Assembly (NCBI GenBank): GCA_015063895.1 | Contig: SVTG01000009.1 | Span: forward strand, 1-64,000 | Direction of reading: 5' to 3' | Source of the DNA: Oscillospiraceae bacterium | GTDB lineage: Bacteria; Bacillota; Clostridia; Oscillospirales; CAG-272 | DNA: 64,000 bases | Shown here: positions 50,332 to 58,745 of the stretch, in pieces | Numbering within the stretch: the stretch's first letter is position 1 | Layout: each line of letters opens with the position of its first letter | Position numbers and translations under genes: made by a program | Notes under the pieces: generated by a model | What the model saw: the letters and a program-made list of their open reading frames with translations, nothing else | What the model was told of the DNA's origin: nothing | The model's database searches: none

Positions 50332-52137
50332 ATGAAAACGCAATTTAAAATTGAGGAACAAAAGCACAAGGCTGACCTTTGCATCATCGGCGGCGGACTT
50401 TCCGGCACGATCGCGGCGCTGACCGCTGCGCGCAAGGGTGCAAAGGTGGTTTTGATACAGGATCGCCCGGTGCTGGGCGGTAACTGCTCGTCCGAGATCC
50501 GCATGTGGGTGCGCGGTGCCAAGGGAAAATACGACCGCGAAACGGGCGTTCTTGCTGAATTTGAAGAGGAGCATATTTATCGCAATCCGACCTTGGCCCC
50601 CACGCTGTGGGACAGCGTTTTGTTTGGCAAGGTCAAGGCCGAGAAAAATATCACGCTGCTGCTGAACTGCTCCTGTATGGAGGCTGAGGCTACCGACACG
50701 CGCATCACCGCGATACGCGCCTGGCAGCTGACCACCTACACCCGCCACACGGTTGAGGCAAGCTATTTTGCCGATTGCTCAGGCGACGGTATCCTTGCAT
50801 TTCTGACCCCGGCGAAGGCCCGCCACGGACGGGAGGACAAGGCCGAAACAGGCGAAACCATAGCCAAGGAACGCTCCGATGCTTGCACAATGGGTATGAG
50901 CCTTTTGGTACAGGCACGAGAGACCGATGCACCCGTTCCCTTCACGCCCCCCGAATGGGCCTACGTATACGAAACCGACGCCGACTTTGCCGTTTTACCC
51001 GGCGCTGACGTCAAATACAGCACCTTCCGTGACCACAAGATCGGCACCAGCGGCTGCAACCTCTGGTGGATCGAGCTGGGCGGCGATCGCGACAGCCTGC
51101 ACGACGCCGAGGAAATGCGTGACGAGCTGTTAAAGATCGCCTTTGGCATTTGGGATCATATCAAAAACCGCGGGGACCACGGCTTTGCCAACTGGGAGCT
51201 GGAATGGGTCGGCTTTTTGCCGGGCAAGCGTGAATCAACACGCTTCGAGGGCGCGCATATGCTTACCCAACAGGAGATCGAGGCGGGCGGCTGCTTTGCC
51301 GACGTCATCGCCTACGGCGGCTGGCCGATGGACGACCACAATCCCAAGGGCTTTTATGCCAACACCGCAACCGACACCCCCTCCATTCTCCATCCCGCCC
51401 CCTCCCCTTACGGCATTCCTTATGGCGTGCTTTATTCCAAAAATATAGAAAACCTCTTTTTTGCCGGGCGCAATATCAGCGCCACACACGCGGCAATGAG
51501 CTCTACCCGTGTAATGGGCACCTGCTCCCTTCTGGGGCAGGCGTTGGGCAACGCCGCCGCCATTTGCGTGCGCGAGGGCATTTTACCCCGTGACGTGGCC
51601 ACCTCCTTCATCGACGAATTGCAGCAGGCCCAGCTGGACGACGGCATCTTCCTGCCCGGCGTTCCTCGCAGGATCCCCGCGCTTACCAAAAAGGCCAAAA
51701 CCAATCTTACCGCCGAGCAAGCGGCACTGCTTTTCAACGGTATAGAACGCCCCCGCAGCGACGAGGAGCAAAATATGCTGGTGTTGCCCATGGGTGCCAA
51801 GGTGGAATTCACACTGGAGCGCCCCGAGGAGATCCAAGCCCTGCGTTTACTCTTTGACCGTGACTACTCACGCCAAAGCATCACCCCCAACCGTAAAATG
51901 CAGATCTTTACACAAAAGCTGAACGTGGGGCGCGATTTCGTACCCGCAAAGGTGCCCGCTACGCTTGTCAAGGCATTCCGCGTGTGGCTGGACGGACGCC
52001 TCTTTTACGAAACGGACAATAACTACTATTCTCTCATCAAGCTTCCCATCCACACCGCCGCTAGGACCGCAACGGTTGAATTTCTTGAAACCTGGGGTGC
52101 TGAGGACGTGCACCTGTTTGCCTGCGATATCAGATAA
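50332..52137 (+). CDS. FAD-dependent oxidoreductase (FAD_oxidored family)
   Basis: 601 residues. The dinucleotide-binding motif IIGGGLSGTIAALTAARKG is near residue 18, with RPVLGGNCSSEIRMWVRG after it. A closing FAD motif NLFFAGRNISATHAAMSSTRVMGTC near 380 and a beta-rich C-terminal region follow. Such proteins occur with carbohydrate-degradation genes in gut anaerobes, but no glycosidase adjoins. CGGAG lies just before ATG 50332. Cytoplasmic, as no signal peptide is seen. Confidence 0.85.
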   Translation: MKTQFKIEEQKHKADLCIIGGGLSGTIAALTAARKGAKVVLIQDRPVLGGNCSSEIRMWVRGAKGKYDRETGVLAEFEEEHIYRNPTLAPTLWDSVLFGKVKAEKNITLLLNCSCMEAEATDTRITAIRAWQLTTYTRHTVEASYFADCSGDGILAFLTPAKARHGREDKAETGETIAKERSDACTMGMSLLVQARETDAPVPFTPPEWAYVYETDADFAVLPGADVKYSTFRDHKIGTSGCNLWWIELGGDRDSLHDAEEMRDELLKIAFGIWDHIKNRGDHGFANWELEWVGFLPGKRESTRFEGAHMLTQQEIEAGGCFADVIAYGGWPMDDHNPKGFYANTATDTPSILHPAPSPYGIPYGVLYSKNIENLFFAGRNISATHAAMSSTRVMGTCSLLGQALGNAAAICVREGILPRDVATSFIDELQQAQLDDGIFLPGVPRRIPALTKKAKTNLTAEQAALLFNGIERPRSDEEQNMLVLPMGAKVEFTLERPEEIQALRLLFDRDYSRQSITPNRKMQIFTQKLNVGRDFVPAKVPATLVKAFRVWLDGRLFYETDNNYYSLIKLPIHTAARTATVEFLETWGAEDVHLFACDIR

Positions 52138-52174
52138 TGCATCACTGTTTTTTAGAAAAGTTTTAAAAAATATC

Positions 52175-52203
52175 TTGACAAACACCTCCTGCTCTGCTAT
52201 ACT
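52175..52203 (+). promoter_or_regulatory. Promoter of the perR-like gene
   Basis: TTGACA (52175-52180), 17 bases, TATACT (52198-52203). Confidence 0.85.
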
Positions 52204-52204
52204 A

Positions 52205-52224
52205 TTTTTAGAATAATTCTAAAA
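52205..52224. promoter_or_regulatory. PerR/Fur-type operator
   Basis: TTAGAATAATTCTAA (52208-52222) is a perfect palindrome, close to the PerR consensus TTATAATNATTATAA, with A/T continuing the symmetry on both sides. It starts next to the -10 box, so binding would block the transcript of the regulator and the rubrerythrin. Confidence 0.8.
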
Positions 52225-52235
52225 GGAGGTGACGT

Positions 52236-52619
52236 ATGGTTCCAAAACGTGCCGCAGTATTGCAGGTTCTGCAGGATTCCGAAGGGCATTTACAGGCCGA
52301 TGAGATCTTTCAGCGTGTCAAGGCCTATTATCCCCATATGGTGCTGGCCACCGTATATAACAATCTGCACGCCCTCAGCGAGGAGGGCTATATCCGCCAC
52401 GTAAAAACCGCCGCAGGCGCCGATTTTTACGACAAGACGACAACACCGCACGAGCACGCGCTTTGTACGGTTTGCGGCAAATTGATCGATGCCGACCTCG
52501 GCAGGCTCGGGGACGTGGGCGAGCTTTTACGCAAAAACGCCTCGGTTCCCATTCTATCCTATGACCTTATTTTACACACCGTTTGCCAGGATTGCGCAAA
52601 CGGCAACAAACAATCATAA
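52236..52619 (+). CDS. Fur-family regulator, PerR-like
   Basis: 127 residues, a little short at the N-terminus. The winged helix is [20 protein letters not shown]; the metal region has [20 protein letters not shown] and VCQDC, giving the two CxxC pairs of a structural zinc site. The operator in front and the downstream rubrerythrin, 14 bases away, argue for PerR rather than Fur or Zur. AAAAGGAGGTG precedes ATG 52236. Confidence 0.88.
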   Translation: MVPKRAAVLQVLQDSEGHLQADEIFQRVKAYYPHMVLATVYNNLHALSEEGYIRHVKTAAGADFYDKTTTPHEHALCTVCGKLIDADLGRLGDVGELLRKNASVPILSYDLILHTVCQDCANGNKQS

Positions 52620-52633
52620 AGGAGATTTTAATT

Positions 52634-53173
52634 ATGAGCAAAGAATTGAAGGGCACAAAAACCGAACAAAATCTGTTAGCCGCTTTTGCGGGCGAGAGCC
52701 AGGCACGCAACAAATACACTTATTTTGCCAGCGTTGCAAAAAAAGAAGGCTACGAGCAGATCAGCGCCATCTTTACCAAGACGGCCGACAACGAAAAAGA
52801 GCACGCCAAAATGTGGTTCAAGCTTCTGGGTGAGCTTGGCAACACCGCCGAAAATCTGGCTGCCGCCGCTGCAGGCGAAAACTACGAATGGACCGATATG
52901 TATGCCACCTTTGCAGACGAGGCTGAGGCTGAGGGCTTTACTGAGATCGCAGCAAAATTCCGCGCCGTTGCCGCTATTGAAAAGACACATGAGGAGCGTT
53001 ACCGCGCCCTGCTCAAAAACGTAGAGATGCAGGCAGTATTTGCCAAGAGTGAGGAAACAATGTGGGAGTGCCGCAACTGCGGTCATCTCGTGATGGGTAA
53101 AAAAGCCCCCGAGGTTTGCCCTGTTTGCGTACATCCGCAGAGCTTCTTTGAGGTTCGTGCCGAAAACTACTGA
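52634..53173 (+). CDS. rbr: Rubrerythrin
   Basis: 179 residues. The ferritin-like di-iron domain has [57 protein letters not shown]; a rubredoxin-type domain follows with CRNCG and CPVC. It reduces hydrogen peroxide in anaerobes. Co-transcribed with the PerR-like gene, so it is expected to be peroxide-induced. Confidence 0.96.
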   Translation: MSKELKGTKTEQNLLAAFAGESQARNKYTYFASVAKKEGYEQISAIFTKTADNEKEHAKMWFKLLGELGNTAENLAAAAAGENYEWTDMYATFADEAEAEGFTEIAAKFRAVAAIEKTHEERYRALLKNVEMQAVFAKSEETMWECRNCGHLVMGKKAPEVCPVCVHPQSFFEVRAENY

Positions 53174-53176
53174 TCA

Positions 53177-53216
53177 AAAGAAAAAGCCGACTGCGGTCGG
53201 CTTTTTCTTTTTTTGA
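53177..53216 (+). terminator. Terminator after rubrerythrin
   Basis: AGAAAAAGCCGAC and GTCGGCTTTTTCT pair around TGCG, followed by TTTTTT. Confidence 0.9.
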
Positions 53217-53272
53217 CTTGTTTTTTGGGGAGATATGTGTTATACTAAGTGCAGTATAAAAAAGGAGTACGT

Positions 53273-53905
53273 ATGAAAACCTATTTATTTGATTTTGACG
53301 GCACGTTAGTAGACTCCATGCCCACCTACGGCGCTATGATGCTTGGCATTTTAAAAGAAGAAAAGGCCACCTACGGGGCAGATATTTTAAAGATCATCAC
53401 GCCACTTGGCTATACGCTGACCGCTAAATATTTTGTAGAGCATTGCGGCGTCAAGGCCGATCAGCAGGATCTGATCGACACGATGAACGAGCGCGCCGGG
53501 CGGGCTTACGCCACCACCATTCCCGCCAAGCCCCACGTAAGCGAGGTGCTGCACGCACTGAAGGCACAGGGCTGCTCATTAAACGTTTTGACAGCAAGCC
53601 CGCACACCATGCTCGATCCATGCTTGCAGCGATTGGGGCTTTTTGATCTCTTTGACAACGTGTGGTCGTGCGAGGATTTCGGCACGGGCAAATCCGACCC
53701 GCAAATCTATCACATGGCCGCCGCAAAGCTCGGCTGTACTACCAAGGACGTTATCTTTTTAGATGACAATCTCGGCGCAGACACCACTGCCAAGGCGGCA
53801 GGTATGACCGTATACGGTGTATTTGACGAATCCTCCCGCGACGATGCCGATAAGATCAAAGCCGTCGCCGACCGCTATATTTACGATTTTACAGAGCTTC
53901 TTTAA
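53273..53905 (+). CDS. HAD-family hydrolase (phosphoglycolate phosphatase-like)
   Basis: 210 residues. Motif I FDFDGTLVDSM at residue 6, motif II LTASPH near 104, motif III/IV FGTGKSDPQIYHMAA and VIFLDDNLGADTTAKAAGM. A C1-type cap fills 20-90. The substrate is not evident; sugar phosphates are the usual range. AAAAGGAG lies before ATG 53273. The next gene follows after 18 bases. Confidence 0.88.
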   Translation: MKTYLFDFDGTLVDSMPTYGAMMLGILKEEKATYGADILKIITPLGYTLTAKYFVEHCGVKADQQDLIDTMNERAGRAYATTIPAKPHVSEVLHALKAQGCSLNVLTASPHTMLDPCLQRLGLFDLFDNVWSCEDFGTGKSDPQIYHMAAAKLGCTTKDVIFLDDNLGADTTAKAAGMTVYGVFDESSRDDADKIKAVADRYIYDFTELL

Positions 53906-53923
53906 AAAAGGAGGCGTAACGGT

Positions 53924-54742
53924 ATGAAATTTACCTATCTCGGCACCTCCTCCTGCGAGGGCATTCCCGCCGTTTTTTGCAACTGCCCCCGCTGCGAGGC
54001 CGCAAGGCACCTCGGCGGCAAAAATATCAGAACGCGCACGCAGGCGCTGATCAACGACGATCTGCTCGTGGATCTTCCCCCCGATACGCTCTATCATTTT
54101 CACACCAACCGCATCGAAAGCCACAAGATCAAATATCTTCTTATCACACACTCGCACAAGGACCATCTTTATGAGCAAGAGCTGCTTTGCCGTGCGCCGA
54201 TACGCTCAAAAAATCTTGACGTGCCGCTTTTACGGGTCTTTTGCGCGCAGGGTGCCTATGATAAGCTGACAGCAGTCGATCTCAACACCGACTACGTGCA
54301 AGTAAATCTCATCAAGCCCTTCGAGCCCTTTACATTAGACGGGTACCGCGTCACACCCCTGCCCGCCCGCCACAGCCCCGGTGACGAGGCAGTGATCTAC
54401 CTGATCGAGGGCGAGAAAACGCTACTCTACGCGCACGACACGGGCTATCCCTTTGACGAGGTCTTTGACTACCTTTCCACCAAGGGCGTAAGGCTAGATA
54501 TGGCCACCTACGACTGCGCCTACGTAGAACGCTACGTAAACGACGAGGGCACGCATATGGGCATTGACAACGTACGCCGCGTGGTAAAAAGGCTGACCGA
54601 CCTCGGCGTTGCCGACGAAAAAACCCTGCATTGCATCAACCATTTTGCCCACGGCGGGCAATCGCTTTACGACGACCTGCTTGACATGGTCAAGAGCGAC
54701 GGATATCTGGTATCCTACGACGGATGCGCCGTAGAATTATAA
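53924..54742 (+). CDS. MBL-fold metal-dependent hydrolase (PhnP-like), paralog 2
   Basis: 272 residues, same architecture as the protein at 8360: N-terminal LGTSSCEGIPAVFCNCPRCEAARHLGGKNIRTRTQALI, metal motif THSHKDH, late HFAHGGQSLYD. The CNCPRC cluster is kept. The pair differ mainly in the central region after the HxHxDH motif. It is co-transcribed with the HAD phosphatase, which suggests a short phosphate-ester pathway, by inference. AAAAGGAGG precedes the start. Confidence 0.86.
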   Translation: MKFTYLGTSSCEGIPAVFCNCPRCEAARHLGGKNIRTRTQALINDDLLVDLPPDTLYHFHTNRIESHKIKYLLITHSHKDHLYEQELLCRAPIRSKNLDVPLLRVFCAQGAYDKLTAVDLNTDYVQVNLIKPFEPFTLDGYRVTPLPARHSPGDEAVIYLIEGEKTLLYAHDTGYPFDEVFDYLSTKGVRLDMATYDCAYVERYVNDEGTHMGIDNVRRVVKRLTDLGVADEKTLHCINHFAHGGQSLYDDLLDMVKSDGYLVSYDGCAVEL

Positions 54743-54744
54743 GT

Positions 54745-55123
54745 AAAAAAGCAGAGCATATGGACTGTATTCTTAAGGACAGTTTTTGAAATTAAAATAG
54801 AACACGTTACCTACCGACAGGAAAAGGACAGAGAATTTTTACGTTCTCTGTCCTCTTTTCTTGACAAGCACTGCATCTGTGGACACAGGTGCTATTTGTC
54901 GATATACCTCACTCTGCTCGGTTCGATATATTTGCCTTACGGCAAATTCGATATAACCGCCCTTGCGGTCGGTTTCGATATGATATAAATCCCTCGTTTG
55001 CGGAGCAAACATATCGAGCGTAGCATATCGAGTTGCGTTAGCAACATATCGAAAATCCCGTTAGGGATTTATATCGATGCGTAGTGTCCTCAAGGGCACT
55101 ACGCATAGGCGCTCTGCTTTTTT
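54745..55123. repeat. Palindrome-rich element inside a terminator stem
   Basis: The outer arms AAAAAAGCAGAGC (54745-54757) and GCTCTGCTTTTTT (55111-55123) look like a bidirectional terminator between the two convergent genes. Between them lie inner inverted ends (GTATTCTTAAGGACA and TGTCCTCAAGGGCAC), a GGACAGAGAA/TTCTCTGTCC hairpin (54828-54855), and a run of mini-hairpins spaced by four TCGATAT followed by four ATATCGA. There is no ORF. Confidence 0.75.
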
Positions 55124-55127
55124 GCGT

Positions 55128-56045
55128 TTAATGTAACGTGAGCTTTGCCGACTGAATGCGCGGAACGGAAGGACGGCCCGAAGGATCGTAGGGGGGATTA
55201 TCCGTCATTTCACGGGTAACACCCATAAAATAGCTGCTTTCCATGCCCTCGATCGTAATCGTGCTCCCCTCCAGCGTCACGATGCAATGCAGCGGATCGT
55301 TCCACACCAGGCTATGCGGCATATCCGCGTATTGATCACACAGCTCACGCGGAAAATGATTATGCGGCACGGTAAGCCAATCATAGCCAACCGAGCACAC
55401 CTCAAAATAACAAACGTTATCAAGAATACGAATATGGTCGCGATGATAGTGACCGTTGATGGCCAACAGCACACTGTGGGGCTTTTTACGGTTGGCCTCG
55501 TTGATGATAGCGAGAACCTCACGGCGGTTATAAGCCCCCACAGCCTCACGCTCAAAGCTGTCGTGGCTGATGAGCACGCAAGGGTACGGGGATTCCCCGA
55601 TCGTTCTCCTCAGCCACGCGATCTCCTCGGGAGGTAAGCAATATTTCTGCTCTTTTTTGCCGAAATAATTACGCATCTCGCAATGCACGTAGCGACCGTT
55701 TTCGTAAAAATAATTGGTATCGGTGCAAACAAAACGGTAACCCTTGCAATCAAAATAATAGTAGGATGCGGGCATTCGATAGCACTGAAGCATCTCGGAA
55801 AGCGGCGTAAAATCCGCATCATGGTTGCCCAAAACGTGATAAGCGGGAATACCGCAGGCATTATACCGCTCAATAAAGGCGGGGGTTTCAGGGGAGGTTA
55901 GACCGTGGCAGAAATCGCCTGCGTGAATGATAAAATCCACACCCGCCTGCGCGGCGTGAGTAAGAATGGCGTCAAGCTGCGCGTCGGTGCCGCTCATCAG
56001 GTCACCGGGAAAATGATGTAGGTCGGAAAAGAGTAAAAATTTCAT
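55128..56045 (-). CDS. Calcineurin-like metallophosphoesterase
   Basis: 305 residues. Metal motifs in order: FSDLHHFPGD (residues 6-15), HAGDFCHG, LGNHDADF, ISHDSF and INGHYHRDH. It is cytoplasmic (no signal peptide). The substrate cannot be told: cyclic nucleotides, phosphodiesters and UDP-sugars are all known for the fold. AAGGAGCC lies ahead of ATG 56045. A single gene, convergent with the MBL gene. Confidence 0.9.
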   Translation of the reverse strand: MKFLLFSDLHHFPGDLMSGTDAQLDAILTHAAQAGVDFIIHAGDFCHGLTSPETPAFIERYNACGIPAYHVLGNHDADFTPLSEMLQCYRMPASYYYFDCKGYRFVCTDTNYFYENGRYVHCEMRNYFGKKEQKYCLPPEEIAWLRRTIGESPYPCVLISHDSFEREAVGAYNRREVLAIINEANRKKPHSVLLAINGHYHRDHIRILDNVCYFEVCSVGYDWLTVPHNHFPRELCDQYADMPHSLVWNDPLHCIVTLEGSTITIEGMESSYFMGVTREMTDNPPYDPSGRPSVPRIQSAKLTLH

Positions 56046-56165
56046 ACTGGCTCCTTATACTGACGCTTGACTGCAAAGGCACTTTTTAGCAGCGCTTACA
56101 GGCACGCAAGGTGCCCTGCGAGGTATTTTATGAAAATTAGATACGCAACGGGGCAAAAATATCCT

Positions 56166-57116
56166 TTAATGCCCTACACACTCACCTTTTTCGTAATCAC
56201 GCATAAAGCGTTCACAAAAGCCGTCGTCAGGGATAAGTCCTACCTGCCAAAGCGCCTCTACAGCGCCACCGTAAATAGGGGGCACGTGAGAATACACAAA
56301 CGTTACGTCCGCAGGAGAAAGCGCCCGTACAGCCTCGGCATATTCGGGAAAATGCGTAAAAATTCCACCGTTGAGCACCAACGTAAACGCACATCCCAAA
56401 CGCTTGCGAGCAGACCAAACTACGTTGGCAAGATCGGCAGCGCAGGTGTTAAAGATACCGCGCGCCACCAGATCTCCCTCTCGACGGGCCTGAAAAACCG
56501 TGGGCGCAAACGAGGCAACGTAGGCGCGCCCCTTGGCATAGATCTCTACAAGATTACACCACATTTCAGTGCCGGCCTGCTTGTCCAGCAGCTCGGTCAA
56601 GCGCGTTTGCTCACCGCTGCCATCATGCGCACGCAGAGCCGCCTGTATGGCATAACGCCCAAGCGTAAAGCCGCTGCCGCAGCTATCGATCAGATGACCG
56701 CCCCCACCAAGATGCGTTTGCAGCTCACCCTGACGGATATATAGCGCCGAGCCCGTGCCGCAGATAAGCCCCGCGCCATCCCGATGCCCCAGTACACCGG
56801 AGATCAGGCAATAGCCGTCCCCCTCAATGCGCATGGAGGGGATGTTAAAATTCTCTTTGAAAAAGCCCTCAAACTCATCGGGGTAATACTGTACCGAGGC
56901 GATCGCGGCATAAAGCGACTCCACCGGGCCATCGGCCACGGCGAGCAGCTTATCTAACGTATGCTTGCAATTTTGCTGCGTGCGCGCCACGCCGTTTTCA
57001 AAGGGCGTTCCCGCAGGATCTACTACCCTTGCCACTATTTCGCCTGCTTGCGAAAAAAGCACGGCCTCCGCTTTCGTTCCTCCCACGTCAAGGGCGGCAA
57101 AATATCGTTTTGACAT
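56166..57116 (-). CDS. BadF/BadG-type ATPase, N-acetylglucosamine kinase-like
   Basis: 316 residues of the ASKHA fold: LDVGGTKAEAVLF at residue 8 (phosphate 1), GLICGTGSALYIR near 120 with the following GGGGHLIDSCGSGFTLGRYAIQAALRA, and LVLNGGIF. The sequence order fits eukaryotic-type N-acetylglucosamine kinases. ATG 57116 has GGGAG upstream. A hairpin GGCAGC-CCCC...GGGG-GCTGCC-like (57127-57154) stands between it and the SPFH gene. Confidence 0.83.
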   Translation of the reverse strand: MSKRYFAALDVGGTKAEAVLFSQAGEIVARVVDPAGTPFENGVARTQQNCKHTLDKLLAVADGPVESLYAAIASVQYYPDEFEGFFKENFNIPSMRIEGDGYCLISGVLGHRDGAGLICGTGSALYIRQGELQTHLGGGGHLIDSCGSGFTLGRYAIQAALRAHDGSGEQTRLTELLDKQAGTEMWCNLVEIYAKGRAYVASFAPTVFQARREGDLVARGIFNTCAADLANVVWSARKRLGCAFTLVLNGGIFTHFPEYAEAVRALSPADVTFVYSHVPPIYGGAVEALWQVGLIPDDGFCERFMRDYEKGECVGH

Positions 57117-57160
57117 CTTAAGCTCCCGGGCAGCCCCCATGGCGGGGCGCTGCCGAATAA

Positions 57161-58093
57161 TTACTTTTGATCCTTAACGGTTTCCGCAAATGCAGTAGCT
57201 ACCCCTGCCATCGATTGCAGATCCGACGGAATAATGATCTTAGTCGCCTGTCCGTCAGCCACCTTGGCAAGCGCCTCAAAGCTCTTCAGAGTCAACACCT
57301 CACGGCTGGGATCGGCCTCCTTCAGCATACGGATACCCGTTGCCGTCGCCTCCTGCACCTTGAGAATTGCCTCTGCCTCACCCTCAGCCTCGCGGATCTT
57401 TACCTCACGCTCAGCCTCAGCGCGCAGGATCGCAGCCTGCTTTTCAGCCTCAGCGTCAAGGATCGCCGACTGCTTACGGCCCTCTGCGAGCAGGATAGCC
57501 GAATTCTTTTCACCCTCGGCACGCAGAATCAGCTCACGGCGCTCACGCTCAGCCTTCATCTGCTTTTCCATGGCGTCCTGGATCTCGCGGGGCGGAATAA
57601 TGTTTTTGAGCTCCACACGGTTCACCTTGATGCCCCAAGCGTCGGTCGCCTCGTCAAGAATGGTGCGCATACGGGTGTTGATGGTATCACGCGAGGTCAG
57701 CGTGCCATCAAGATCCAACTCGCCGATCATATTACGCAGCGTGGTTGCCGTCAGATTTTCAATGGCAAAGATCGGGTTGGTCACACCGTAGGCGTACAGC
57801 TTACAGTCGGTGATCTGATAATACACGATCGTGTCGATCTGCATGCGCACGTTATCCTTGGTAATCACCGATTGGGGTGGGAAATCAACGACCTGCTCCA
57901 TCAGATTGACACGCTTGCTGATACGGTCAATAAAGGGAATTTTCAGATGAAGGCCGTTTTTCCAGGTCTCCTGGTACGAGCCAAGACGCTCTACTACGTA
58001 CGCGTGTGCCTGAGGCACCACGTGAATGTTCGTGATCATCGCGATCAGCACAAATGCGGCAATGATACAAAGTGCAATAACAAGTCCTGTCAT
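57161..58093 (-). CDS. SPFH/Band 7 (stomatin-like) protein
   Basis: 310 residues. An N-terminal membrane helix (LVIALCIIAAFVLIAMITNI) precedes the Band 7 domain (VVPQAHAYVVERLGSYQETWKNGLH ... PPQSVITKDNVRMQIDTIVYYQITD) and a long charged coiled coil, about 170-260, rich in EAEKQAAILRAEAE. It should form ring-like membrane assemblies. It follows nfeD by 31 bases, the usual NfeD-SPFH pair. Confidence 0.93.
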   Translation of the reverse strand: MTGLVIALCIIAAFVLIAMITNIHVVPQAHAYVVERLGSYQETWKNGLHLKIPFIDRISKRVNLMEQVVDFPPQSVITKDNVRMQIDTIVYYQITDCKLYAYGVTNPIFAIENLTATTLRNMIGELDLDGTLTSRDTINTRMRTILDEATDAWGIKVNRVELKNIIPPREIQDAMEKQMKAERERRELILRAEGEKNSAILLAEGRKQSAILDAEAEKQAAILRAEAEREVKIREAEGEAEAILKVQEATATGIRMLKEADPSREVLTLKSFEALAKVADGQATKIIIPSDLQSMAGVATAFAETVKDQK

Positions 58094-58124
58094 GTTCTTT
58101 CTCCTTTTTCTTTTTGTTTTGCGG

Positions 58125-58544
58125 TTATTTTACGATCATTTTGACACCACGAATCTCCAGCACCTCTACCTCCTCGCCCACCGCAATGATGCGCGCGGGG
58201 TCAGCGGCACGGGCAGACCATCTGAGGCCATTCACCTTCACCTCACCCGTTTCCCTGATATTACAGATCTCCTCTGTAACCAAGGCAGTGGCACCGATCA
58301 GTGCATCGGCGTTGGTTTTGGCATTTTTGCCCTTAACCAGCTTTTTACACAGCGGACGGGTCGAGAATACCAGGGCAAGCCCCAGACATACAAACACCAG
58401 AAGCTGTAACGGAACGGGCACGTGGCAAAAGGCCAGGATCATGCAGACAAGTGCGGCCGGAAAAAACCAGATCGCCACAAGATCTGCCGTTAACGCCTCG
58501 ACCAAAAGGGCAATGGCCAATACGGCGATCCAAAAATATTGCAT
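58125..58544 (-). CDS. NfeD-family membrane protein
   Basis: 139 residues. Two or three hydrophobic helices (FWIAVLAIALLVEALTADLVAIWFFPAALVCMILAF and LQLLVFVCLGLALVF) are followed by a C-terminal OB-fold (DALIGATALVTEEICNIRETGEVKVNGLRWSARA). Short-form NfeD, without the protease part, partners SPFH proteins. AAAGGAGG lies ahead of ATG 58544. Confidence 0.92.
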   Translation of the reverse strand: MQYFWIAVLAIALLVEALTADLVAIWFFPAALVCMILAFCHVPVPLQLLVFVCLGLALVFSTRPLCKKLVKGKNAKTNADALIGATALVTEEICNIRETGEVKVNGLRWSARAADPARIIAVGEEVEVLEIRGVKMIVK

Positions 58545-58745
58545 ATTTCTACCTCCTTTCGGGCTCTACAATACCTTTATGTATTCAGTATACCATTTTT
58601 ACCCGATCACTGTCAAGTTCAACCAAAGCAGATTTTCAGCAAAGAAAATCAACCAAAGCGTTTTTTTGAAGCTCAGCACCTCCACGGTGCTATTTTCACC
58701 CCAATAGCGCGCGCTAAGACACCTTTTTCACACTTTTTACATCAT

